Below, one piece after another: positions 15,926 to 23,792 of a stretch of DNA of 54,360 bases. The stretch spans positions 1-54,360 of the forward strand of contig CAIVXG010000241.1 in NCBI GenBank assembly GCA_903909815.1, read 5' to 3'. The stretch is from an uncultured beta proteobacterium (GTDB lineage Bacteria; Pseudomonadota; Gammaproteobacteria; Burkholderiales; Burkholderiaceae_C). Below the pieces are notes generated by a model. That model was given only the letters and a program-made list of their open reading frames with translations, did no database searches and was not told where the DNA came from. Position 1 is the first letter of the stretch; each line of letters begins with the position of its first letter. The translations under genes and the position numbers were made by a program.

Positions 15926-16945
15926 TCAACCCGCGGGCCGAACAGCCTGCGGGTTTTCGCGCACGTAGTCGCGCACAATCGAGACGAAATCGCTGTCTGG
16001 CAGCAGGCCCAGCGCGCGGGCTCTGGCGGCATCGATGCGTGACGGCCAGTTGGTCACGATGCGGGCGATTGACTCGTCCGGCGTCCAGTCGATCAGCTCA
16101 CGCGCAGCCTTGCCTGCCACCTGTTCCAGCGCCGCAGCCATCTCGCCCGCCGTCGTGGTGATGGCGGGCAGGTTCATGGCGGTGCGCGGACCCCAGGCGG
16201 CGTCGCTGGTCTGGGCCGCGCAGATCAGGCCTTCGATGGTGCGCGCTGGCGACGCCATCGCCACGGCTGTTTCGGGTGCGACCGGACAGGCGCCACGCAC
16301 ACCGGCCAGCGGCTCGCGGATCATCCCGCTTAAAAAACTTGAGGCTGCGCCATTGGGTTGGCCGGGGCGCACGCTCACCGTCATCAGGCGCAGATTGCGG
16401 GCGCGCACAAAACCCTTGCGACCGTAGTCGGCCACCAGTTGCTCGCCCATGAATTTCTGAATGCCATAGCTGTTTTGCGGCGTGGGCAGCGTGCTGTCCT
16501 CGATCACCGCGGGCAGCGGTTGCTCGGGCGAGTTGCCAAACACCGCCAGCGAACTGGCAAACACCACCGTGGGCCGCGTATTCAGGGCGCGGCAGGCTTG
16601 CAGCAGGGCGCGTGTGGCGTCCAGATTGCTGCGCAGCCCCAGGTCGAAATCGGCCTCGCATTCGCCGCTGACCGCCGCCGCCAGATGAAACACCAGATCG
16701 GTGTCGGCTGGTACGGCCGCCGGAGAGCCGTTCTGTGGCTGAAGCAGCGCATTCAGCTCGCCCACGACACTGTGCACACGGCTGTCAGCCAGCAAGTCGG
16801 CGGGTGCTGTCGCGCGGTCCACCAGGGTGATGCGCTCGATGGCCTGCATTGGCGCACCCGCCAGCGACAGGCTGCCCAGTTGCAGCAGCGTACGCGCGAG
16901 CCGAACCCCCAGAAAACCGGCGCCGCCGGTGATGACGATATGCAT
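15926..16945 (-). CDS. denD: DenD-like D-erythronate dehydrogenase (extended SDR)
   Basis: NAD-dependent epimerase/dehydratase-type SDR of 339 aa. The Rossmann motif GGAGFLG is at 7-13, and the catalytic YxxxK pair is Tyr160/Lys164 with Ser131/Ser132 before it. The sequence resembles the DenD/D-erythronate dehydrogenase group, which oxidises D-erythronate at C2 in tetronate catabolism; other members act on related sugar acids, so the substrate is provisional. The kinase and isomerase partners of the tetronate pathway are not in the window. It starts only 4 bp after the ETF-QO stop, so the two are probably co-transcribed. The last codons form the hairpin that terminates the convergent MFS gene. 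Confidence 0.75.
   Translation of the reverse strand: MHIVITGGAGFLGVRLARTLLQLGSLSLAGAPMQAIERITLVDRATAPADLLADSRVHSVVGELNALLQPQNGSPAAVPADTDLVFHLAAAVSGECEADFDLGLRSNLDATRALLQACRALNTRPTVVFASSLAVFGNSPEQPLPAVIEDSTLPTPQNSYGIQKFMGEQLVADYGRKGFVRARNLRLMTVSVRPGQPNGAASSFLSGMIREPLAGVRGACPVAPETAVAMASPARTIEGLICAAQTSDAAWGPRTAMNLPAITTTAGEMAAALEQVAGKAARELIDWTPDESIARIVTNWPSRIDAARARALGLLPDSDFVSIVRDYVRENPQAVRPAG
15928..15957 (+). terminator. Intrinsic terminator of the MFS gene
   Basis: AACCCGCGGGC and GCCTGCGGGTT pair as an 11-bp stem (one G-U pair) with a six-base loop, followed by TTTT. It lies 16 bp after the MFS stop. The hairpin is inside the last codons of the convergent dehydrogenase gene, so the same DNA serves as coding sequence and terminator. 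Confidence 0.55.
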
Positions 16946-16949
16946 CGTC

Positions 16950-18626
16950 CTACATGTCCACGTAGTTGGGTCCGCCGCCGCCCTCGGGTGTGACCCAGAC
17001 GATGTTCTGTGTCGGGTCCTTGATGTCGCAGGTCTTGCAGTGCACGCAGTTTTGCGCGTTGATCTGCAACTGGTCCGCGCCGCTGGCGTCCTTCACGAAC
17101 TCGTACACCCCCGCCGGGCAGTAGCGCTCTTCCGGACCGCCGTAGGTCTTGAGATTGGTGTTGACCGGCACGCTCGCGTCCTTGAGCGTGAGATGGGCTG
17201 GCTGGTTTTCTGCGTGATTGGTATTGCTCAGGAACACGCTGGAGAGGCGGTCGAAGGTGAGCTTGCCGTCCGGTCGCGCGTAGGCAATGCGGGGGCAGTC
17301 GGCGGCCGGCTTAAGGTAGGCGTGATCGGCCTTGTCGCGGTGCACGTTCCAGGGCACGTTGCCGCGCAGCGCGAATTGCTCGATGCCGGTCATGATCGTT
17401 CCCACGGTGCGCCCGTACTTGAACCAGGCCTTGAAGTTGCGCGACTGGTGCAGCTCCGTGTGCAGCCAGCTGCGCTTGAAGGCTTCGGGGTAGGCGACGA
17501 GTTCGTCGTGCTGCCTGCCGGCCGTGATCGCCTCAAACGCCGCTTCTGCGGCCAGCATGCCCGACTTGAGGGCCGAGTGGCTGCCCTTGATGCGTGCCGC
17601 GTTCAGATAACCGGCGTCACACCCCACCAGCGCACCACCGGGGAACACCGTTTTGGGCAGGCTCAGCAGGCCGCCTGCCGTGATGACGCGGGCGCCGTAA
17701 CCGATGCGTTTGGCGGCCCCTTCAAAGTACCAGCGGATGTTGGGGTGCTTCTTGAAGCGCTGGAACTCCTCGAACGGGCTGAGCCAGGGGTTGCTGTAGT
17801 TCAGGCCCACGACCAGGCCAATGGAGAGCTTGTTGCCCTCCATGTGGTACATGAAGGAGCCGCCGTAGGTCTGCTCGTCCAGCGGCCAGCCGGTGCTGTG
17901 CAAAACGAGGCCCGCCTGATGGCGCGAAGGGTCGATCTCCCACAGCTCCTTGATGCCGATGGCGTAGCTTTGCGGATCCTTGCCTGCGTCCAGCTGGTAC
18001 TTGGCAATCACCTGTTTGCCCAGGTGGCCGCGCGCGCCTTCGGCGAACACGGTGTATTTGCCCAGCAGCTCCATGCCCAACTGGAACTCGGGCGTCGGTT
18101 CGCCGTCCTTGGCAATGCCCATGTTGCCGGTGGCCACGCCCTTGACCGCGCCCTGCTCGTCATACAGCACCTCGGCTGCGGCAAAGCCGGGGAAGATTTC
18201 TACACCCAGGCTCTCGGCTTGCTGCGCCAGCCAGCGCGTCACGTTGGCCAGGCTGATGACGTAGTTGCCGTGGTTGTCAAAGCACTTGGGCAGGACGAAG
18301 CCGGGGGTGCGCCAGGCGGACTGCTCGCTCAGGAACAGCACGATGTCTTCGGTCACCGGCTGATTCAGCGGACAACCCATTTCCCGCCAGGCGGGAAACA
18401 GCTCGTTCATGGCGATCGGGTCCATCACCGCGCCGCTCAGGATATGGGCTCCGGGCTCGGAGCCTTTTTCCAGTACCACCACCGAAACTTCTGTTCCTTG
18501 GGCCGCGGCCATCTGTTTGAGCCGAATGGCGGTAGCCAGGCCGGCCGGCCCGCCGCCCACCACCACCACGTCGTAGTCCATGCTTTCGCGCGGACCGAAC
18601 TGAGCCAGAATGTCTTCGGATGTCAT
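16950..18626 (-). CDS. Electron transfer flavoprotein-ubiquinone oxidoreductase
   Basis: ETF-QO, 558 aa, full length. It passes electrons from reduced ETF to ubiquinone at the inner membrane, serving acyl-CoA and other flavin dehydrogenases. FAD motif VVVVGGGPAGLATAIRLKQ is near 20-38, and the C-terminal [4Fe-4S] site is Cys503, Cys527, Cys530 and Cys533 (YCPAGVYE and NCVHCKTCDIKDPTQN). Ubiquinone and membrane-insertion segments lie in the middle. The ATG is preceded by a GGGGA site. It is the first gene of a pair with the DenD-like dehydrogenase and divergent from an SDR gene. Confidence 0.95.
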   Translation of the reverse strand: MTSEDILAQFGPRESMDYDVVVVGGGPAGLATAIRLKQMAAAQGTEVSVVVLEKGSEPGAHILSGAVMDPIAMNELFPAWREMGCPLNQPVTEDIVLFLSEQSAWRTPGFVLPKCFDNHGNYVISLANVTRWLAQQAESLGVEIFPGFAAAEVLYDEQGAVKGVATGNMGIAKDGEPTPEFQLGMELLGKYTVFAEGARGHLGKQVIAKYQLDAGKDPQSYAIGIKELWEIDPSRHQAGLVLHSTGWPLDEQTYGGSFMYHMEGNKLSIGLVVGLNYSNPWLSPFEEFQRFKKHPNIRWYFEGAAKRIGYGARVITAGGLLSLPKTVFPGGALVGCDAGYLNAARIKGSHSALKSGMLAAEAAFEAITAGRQHDELVAYPEAFKRSWLHTELHQSRNFKAWFKYGRTVGTIMTGIEQFALRGNVPWNVHRDKADHAYLKPAADCPRIAYARPDGKLTFDRLSSVFLSNTNHAENQPAHLTLKDASVPVNTNLKTYGGPEERYCPAGVYEFVKDASGADQLQINAQNCVHCKTCDIKDPTQNIVWVTPEGGGGPNYVDM

Positions 18627-18757
18627 GGAATTCCCCGATGTGATGCCGCAAGCCCTGTCTGCGGACGTTCCTATTTCTTGTTCACTGTTTGAGCAATTCT
18701 ATGCCGCGCTGACGTACCATAGCCGCATCGTTTCATTGTTTAGTGGAGGAGCTCTCA

Positions 18758-19540
18758 ATGGCCTACAGCATCGACCTTGCCGGGCGCATCGCCTTCGTCA
18801 CCGGCGCCTCCAGCGGTCTGGGCACGCAATTTGCCAAAACTCTGGCCCGCGCCGGGGCGGCGGTGGTGCTGGCGAGTCGGCGTATCGATCGACTCAAGGA
18901 GCTGCGCGCCGAGATTGAAGGCGAGGGCGGAGACGCGCACGTGTTCGAAATGGATGTGACCGATCACGACTCGATCAAGGCCGCCGTGGCCAGGGCCGAG
19001 ACCGAAGTCGGCTCCATCGACATCCTGGTGAACAACTCCGGTGTGAGTACAACGCAGCGCATCCAGGACGTGGAAGTGGAGAACTACGACTACGTCTTCG
19101 ACACCAACGTCAAGGGCGCGTTCTTTGTGGCGCAGGAGGTGGGCAAGCGCATGCTCGCGCGGGCCAAGGGCGCAGCGCCAGGACTCTACACCGGCGGGCG
19201 CATCATCAATATCGCATCCATGGCGGGCCTGAAGGTGTTGCCGCAGATCGGCGTGTACTGCATGAGCAAGGCCGCGGTGATCCAGATGACCAAAGCCATG
19301 GCGCTGGAGTGGGGGCGCTTTGGCATCAACGTCAACGCTATTTGCCCCGGCTACATCGACACCGAAATCAACCACCACCATTGGGAAACCGATGCCGGCA
19401 AGAAGCTGGTCAACATGATGCCGCGCAAGCGCGTGGGCCAACCCGAAGATCTGGACGCCCTGATCGTGTTGCTGGCGAGCGCGCAAAGCCACTTTATCAA
19501 CGGTGCCGTGATCGCCGCGGACGACGGGTTTGCGATCTGA
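18758..19540 (+). CDS. Short-chain dehydrogenase/reductase
   Basis: Classical SDR of 260 aa. The NAD(P)-binding motif TGASSGLG is at 15-22, NNSG at 92-95, and the catalytic Ser154, Tyr167 and Lys171 are in place. The ATG at 18758 is chosen over the in-frame GTG at 18743 because GGAGGA at 18745-18750 serves the ATG. It is divergent from ETF-QO with about 130 bp between, a likely shared promoter region. A role in acyl-CoA or alcohol oxidation feeding ETF-QO is possible, but the substrate cannot be read from the sequence. Confidence 0.88.
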   Translation: MAYSIDLAGRIAFVTGASSGLGTQFAKTLARAGAAVVLASRRIDRLKELRAEIEGEGGDAHVFEMDVTDHDSIKAAVARAETEVGSIDILVNNSGVSTTQRIQDVEVENYDYVFDTNVKGAFFVAQEVGKRMLARAKGAAPGLYTGGRIINIASMAGLKVLPQIGVYCMSKAAVIQMTKAMALEWGRFGINVNAICPGYIDTEINHHHWETDAGKKLVNMMPRKRVGQPEDLDALIVLLASAQSHFINGAVIAADDGFAI

Positions 19541-19607
19541 AGGGGTATTTGCCAAATATATGATTGAGGCCTGATTTTGGTCGGATGCAACGCGGAACTA
19601 TAGGGTC

Positions 19608-21980
19608 ATGAAAAGTACAAAAACCGGCGAATCTGGAATGGCGGACGAGGCGCAGGTCCTTGATCCATTTGCTGCGCGTCTGCAGACCTTGCTCGGACGC
19701 CTGAAGACCTGTCCCAGTCTGGATGAGTTGCAGCGCGGGTCGCTTCCCCTGGAGATACTGGCGGCCTTCGGCGCGCAGCGCCTGATTCTCTTTGCTGCTG
19801 CCCGCGGTCGCGGCACCGAGCAGGTCCTTGTTTGTCAGCTTGCTACCGGGGTGTCAGGCGCGGCGACGATTCGCTTGCCGGTGAACACGAGCAGCATCGC
19901 CGGCTACGTGGCGGGGGAGAAGTCGATTCTGAGTATCGCCGACGTGGCCGACGCGCAGGAACTCAACGGGATCGATCCGGGTCTGCGCTTCTTTGCCGAT
20001 ATCGACCGACGCACCGGGTTCAAGACGCGCCAGGTCCTGTGCGCGCCGATCCTGACACCCGACCGACGCCAGTTGCTGGGCGTGATCGAACTGCTGAATC
20101 AGGAAGACGATGCCACGGGAAAGTTTCCTGCAGCGATCGAGCACGGCGTGCAGGAGTTGTGCGGCGCGCTGGCGCGAATTGTTGCCCTGCGCGCCCGCAC
20201 TGCCAGCGAGATCGCCAACAAATACAGGCTGCTGATCGTGGACGGGGTGCTCACGCAGGCGGAGTTCAGTGCGGCCATGACGGTGGCGACCCAGACCGGG
20301 GTGGATGTGGAAGAGGTCTTGATTCGTGACTACCGAGTGGGCGAGAGCGTGATGGGAGAGGCGCTGGCTGCGCATTTCAAGGTCCCCTACGAACCTTATC
20401 GGCGCGATCGCCCACAGATCGGTCCCGAAATACAGGGCAAGCTCAAGAAGGAATATGTGCTGCATTCCAACTGGATGCCGCTGGGGCTGGAAGCCGACGG
20501 TGGCGGCCTGCAAATCATGTGCCTCGATCCGGATCGCTCCGAGGTGCTGTCCGTCATTCGCCAGGTGTTCCCGCAATCGCGCCTGAGCTATTGCGTGACC
20601 ACGCGCCGGGAGTTTGTCTCCACTGCAGAGCAACTTTTCACGTGGAGTGGTGCTCGCAGCACCGATGATCACCTGAGTGCAGACCAGCGCGCCACCGTGG
20701 ATGCCAAGGCCGATTTGCTCTCGGTGAGCGACGACTCGGTGGTCGGACTGATCAACAAGATCATTCTGGCGGCGCACCGCATGGGCGCATCCGACATTCA
20801 TTTCGAGCCCGATGCCGACCGCGCCATGGGGGTGCGTGTGCGGCGTGACGGCATCATGCATTGGCTGCAGCAGATACAAGGCCAATACCGTGCGGCCGTG
20901 CCCTCGCGCCTGAAGATCATGGCCGGGCTGGATATTTCGGAAAAACGCCTGCCACAGGACGGCAAGATCCGGTTCCAGCATGGCGATGTGAACATCGAGT
21001 TGCGCATGAGCACCATGCCCACCGCCGGTGACGTGGAAGACGTGGTGTTGCGGCTGTCCGTTGGCAGCAAGTTGCTGGACCTGCAGCAGCTCGGGATTGC
21101 GCCCGACACCCTGGAGCGCATCATGTGCACCGTGGCCAAGCCCTACGGTCTGTTTCTGGTGTGCGGACCGACCGGCAGCGGCAAGACCACGACGCTGCAT
21201 TCGATTTTGGCGCCGCTGAATACCTCGGCCGTGAAGATCTGGACGGCCGAGCATCCCGTGGAAATCACGCAGCCGGGTTTGCGTCAGGTGCAGGTCAACA
21301 TCAAGGCCGGACTGACCTTCGCCGCCATCATGCGGTCCTTGTTGCGCGACGACCCCGACATCATCATGGTCGGCGAGTGCCGTGACCCGGAGACCGCGGC
21401 GATGACGATCGAAGCCTCTTTGACCGGGCACCTGGTGATGAGCACGATGCACACCAACAGCGCGCCCGAGGCGGTGGTCCGGTTGCTGGATCTGGGCATG
21501 GACCCGTTCAATTTTTCCTATGCCCTGCTCGGAGTTCTGGGGCAGCGCCTGGTGCGCCGCCTGTGCACGACGTGCAAGCAAGCGCACGTGCTGGATGAGC
21601 ATGCCCTGGCGCAGTTGGTGGCGGAGTATTGCGCGCCCCATTCCCTGACCGAGAGCTACGTGCGCAATCCGCAGGAGACGCATGCACGGATTCGCGCGCA
21701 ATGGCAGCAGCAATACGGCGACAACGGAAAGATTCGCGCCTACCGTCCTATCGGCTGCCGCGACTGCCTGACCACCGGCTACCGTGGCCGCGTCGGACTG
21801 CACGAACTGATGGTGGGATCCGATCAGATCAAGGAGCTGATCCAGGGGCGTGCGCCGGTCAGGGCGCTCTATACCGCGGCCTTGAAAGAGGGTATGAGAA
21901 CCATCAAGCAGGACGGCATTCTGAAGGTACTCGACGGCATCACCGACATGCTGGAAGTGCGGCGCGTGGCCATCGAGTAG
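19608..21980 (+). CDS. Orphan GAF-MshEN-PilB/GspE-type ATPase
   Basis: Type II secretion/type IV pilus assembly ATPase relative of 790 aa, much longer than PilB or GspE because of an added N-terminal GAF-like domain (about 40-200). A divergent MshEN/T2SSE_N domain follows (about 205-340), then the ATPase core. Core motifs: Walker A GPTGSGKT 520-527, Asp-box-like EHPVE 548-552, Walker B DPDIIMVGE 582-590, His-box TMHTN 613-617, and a tetracysteine zinc site Cys653/656/717/720. MshEN domains bind c-di-GMP in several families, and GAF domains bind cyclic nucleotides or other small ligands. No pilin, PilC or secretin gene is nearby. I infer a ligand-controlled motor or regulatory ATPase; a pilus role would need partners elsewhere. 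The start is tentative (ATG 19608 or 19638, neither with a good ribosome site). Confidence 0.85.
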   Translation: MKSTKTGESGMADEAQVLDPFAARLQTLLGRLKTCPSLDELQRGSLPLEILAAFGAQRLILFAAARGRGTEQVLVCQLATGVSGAATIRLPVNTSSIAGYVAGEKSILSIADVADAQELNGIDPGLRFFADIDRRTGFKTRQVLCAPILTPDRRQLLGVIELLNQEDDATGKFPAAIEHGVQELCGALARIVALRARTASEIANKYRLLIVDGVLTQAEFSAAMTVATQTGVDVEEVLIRDYRVGESVMGEALAAHFKVPYEPYRRDRPQIGPEIQGKLKKEYVLHSNWMPLGLEADGGGLQIMCLDPDRSEVLSVIRQVFPQSRLSYCVTTRREFVSTAEQLFTWSGARSTDDHLSADQRATVDAKADLLSVSDDSVVGLINKIILAAHRMGASDIHFEPDADRAMGVRVRRDGIMHWLQQIQGQYRAAVPSRLKIMAGLDISEKRLPQDGKIRFQHGDVNIELRMSTMPTAGDVEDVVLRLSVGSKLLDLQQLGIAPDTLERIMCTVAKPYGLFLVCGPTGSGKTTTLHSILAPLNTSAVKIWTAEHPVEITQPGLRQVQVNIKAGLTFAAIMRSLLRDDPDIIMVGECRDPETAAMTIEASLTGHLVMSTMHTNSAPEAVVRLLDLGMDPFNFSYALLGVLGQRLVRRLCTTCKQAHVLDEHALAQLVAEYCAPHSLTESYVRNPQETHARIRAQWQQQYGDNGKIRAYRPIGCRDCLTTGYRGRVGLHELMVGSDQIKELIQGRAPVRALYTAALKEGMRTIKQDGILKVLDGITDMLEVRRVAIE

Positions 21981-21991
21981 CGCGGGTTCAG

Positions 21992-22009
21992 GCCGGGTTC
22001 AGGCCCGGC
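21992..22009. terminator. Possible shared hairpin between convergent genes
   Basis: GCCGGG and CCCGGC pair as a six-base stem with a six-base loop, midway between the stops of the ATPase gene (21980) and the phosphofructokinase gene (22017). No real T run follows on either strand, so termination is uncertain. Confidence 0.3.
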
Positions 22010-22016
22010 GTGGCTT

Positions 22017-23231
22017 TCAGGGGCGCAGCACCTTGGCCACCGGGTTCGTGCGCAGCCGGAACGCATCCGGCATGCCCGAACCCAGCAGCGGGCGCAGGTA
22101 CAGGCGAAAGGCGTCGGTCACGTCGGTGCCGTTGGCGGTGATGAACTCATCTTCCATGGTTCGCGTCTTGCCGGCCACGGCTTCCAGCGGCAGCAGCTCG
22201 TAGTCCACTGAATAGAATCCGGTGCGCTTGATCGCGACGGATCCGCTCCTTTGCCCCCACATCGCGAATTGCACCGCCTTCTCGCCCACTTCGCGCGCTT
22301 CGCGTTGGTCTACGTCGGAGACGCAGCCGATGAAGGAGCGCTGCAGGTAGCCGAAGGTGTCGCCGCGCACGCGCTTGATGCCCAGTTTGCTCTTGATCTC
22401 TTCGCACAGCAGATCCGCCAGCGCGCCGTTGCCGGAAAGCTGCACGTTGCCGTGGTCGTCGTGCTCTACTTGCTTGGCCAGCAGCGTGGCGATGGGCGCG
22501 CCCGAGGCGTCGTGTATGCCTTCGGAGACGGCGATGACGCAGCGCCCCAGGCGCTCGTACGTGGCCTTCACGTCGGCCAAAAATTTCTCCAGTACGAAGG
22601 TGCGCTCGGGCATATAGATCAGGTGCGGGCCGTCATCGGAAAACTTCTTGCCCAGGGCCGAGGCCGCGGTAAGGAAACCGGCGTGGCGTCCCATCACGAC
22701 GCCCACGTACACGCCCGGCAGCGCCGCGTTGTCCAGGTTGGCGCCGGCAAAGGCCTGAGCCACGAAGCGCGCGGCCGAAGGGAAGCCCGGCGTGTGGTCG
22801 TTGCCGACCAGGTCGTTGTCGATGGTCTTGGGGATGTGGATGCAGCGCAGCGGATAGCCCGCCTTGTGGGCCTCGGCGCTGACGATGCGCACGGTGTCGG
22901 AGGAGTCGTTGCCGCCGATGTAGAAGAAGTGGCCGATCTCGTGTGCCTGCAGCACCTTGAAAATCTCCTGGCAGTACTTGATGTCGGGTTTGTCGCGCGT
23001 GGAGCCCAGCGCAGAGGAGGGCGTGCTCGCCACCATTTCCAGGTTATGGCTGGTCTCCTGCGTCAGATGCACGAAGTCTTCGTTGATGATGCCGCGCACG
23101 CCGTGGCGCGCGCCATATACGTGCTCGATGCCGCGATGGCGCCGGGCCTCCAGCGCCACGCCCACCATCGACTGGTTGATCACTGCGGTGGGTCCGCCGC
23201 CTTGTGCCACAAGAATTTTTCCCGATGCCAT
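22017..23231 (-). CDS. pfp: Phosphofructokinase, probably pyrophosphate-dependent
   Basis: Phosphofructokinase of 404 aa. Two residues separate ATP- from PPi-using enzymes. Here GGND (106-109) has Asp109 where E. coli ATP-PFK has Gly104, and PKTIDND (134-140) has Lys135 where the E. coli enzyme has Gly124. Both are the pyrophosphate-type states, so I expect reversible phosphorylation of fructose 6-phosphate with PPi (EC 2.7.1.90). The catalytic TIDND and the MGRHAGFL substrate motif are intact. A reversible enzyme would suit gluconeogenic growth on acids, matching the many acid-metabolism genes here. It is transcribed alone, divergent from the thioesterase. Confidence 0.85.
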   Translation of the reverse strand: MASGKILVAQGGGPTAVINQSMVGVALEARRHRGIEHVYGARHGVRGIINEDFVHLTQETSHNLEMVASTPSSALGSTRDKPDIKYCQEIFKVLQAHEIGHFFYIGGNDSSDTVRIVSAEAHKAGYPLRCIHIPKTIDNDLVGNDHTPGFPSAARFVAQAFAGANLDNAALPGVYVGVVMGRHAGFLTAASALGKKFSDDGPHLIYMPERTFVLEKFLADVKATYERLGRCVIAVSEGIHDASGAPIATLLAKQVEHDDHGNVQLSGNGALADLLCEEIKSKLGIKRVRGDTFGYLQRSFIGCVSDVDQREAREVGEKAVQFAMWGQRSGSVAIKRTGFYSVDYELLPLEAVAGKTRTMEDEFITANGTDVTDAFRLYLRPLLGSGMPDAFRLRTNPVAKVLRP

Positions 23232-23370
23232 TGAGATTCCTCGTTACGTGAAAGCTTGTCTGAATTGAACGCCGAAATCAATCCTACCACCGGCGAGAGT
23301 TACCATGACGTTACCGTGCCCGACTTGGCAGCGGCCCAGATGACGAACAGACAACGAAACGAGTGGACGC

Positions 23371-23790
23371 ATGAAGATCGAAATACCCGAGATCAAGAAG
23401 CTGCTGTATCAAATGACCGTGCCCATTCGCTGGGGCGACATGGACGCCATGGGGCATGTCAACAACACGAGCTATTTCCGCTACCTCGAAACCTGCCGCA
23501 TCGACTGGATGCGCAGCGCCGGCTGCTTGCCTGACAGCCAAGGGCAGGGTCCGGTGATCGTGAACGCCTTCTGCAATTTTTACAAGCAGCTCGAATATCC
23601 CGGTGACGTGCTGATGAAGATGTACGCCAGCGACCCCGGACGCACGACCTTTGAGACCTGGGCCACGATGGAGCGTGCGGATCAGCCCGGCGTGATTTAC
23701 GCGGCCGGTGGCGCCACCACCATCTGGGTCGATTTTCCGAGGCAAAAGGCTGTGGCTTTGCCGGATGGGGTACGCGCCCTGGTGAGTTGA
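23371..23790 (+). CDS. Acyl-CoA thioesterase, 4HBT hotdog family
   Basis: YbgC/4-hydroxybenzoyl-CoA thioesterase-like hotdog protein of 139 aa. The active-site segment is WGDMDAMGHVNNTSYFRYLE, with Asp25 as the likely catalytic residue by alignment with YbgC Asp18. It hydrolyses acyl-CoA thioesters in the cytoplasm; the chain specificity cannot be told. The gene ends 2 bp before the convergent ydiJ stop. Confidence 0.88.
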   Translation: MKIEIPEIKKLLYQMTVPIRWGDMDAMGHVNNTSYFRYLETCRIDWMRSAGCLPDSQGQGPVIVNAFCNFYKQLEYPGDVLMKMYASDPGRTTFETWATMERADQPGVIYAAGGATTIWVDFPRQKAVALPDGVRALVS

Positions 23791-23792
23791 AT

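Noticed and set aside
16827-18692. Plus-strand open frame of 621 codons opposite the ETF-QO gene
   Set aside because: Antisense to a gene with intact FAD and 4Fe-4S motifs; the composition is typical of a mirror frame and no domain is recognisable.
19854-21803. Minus-strand open frame of 649 codons opposite the ATPase gene
   Set aside because: Mirror frame of a gene with full Walker motifs; rich in His, Gln and Arg, with no ribosome site or recognisable fold.
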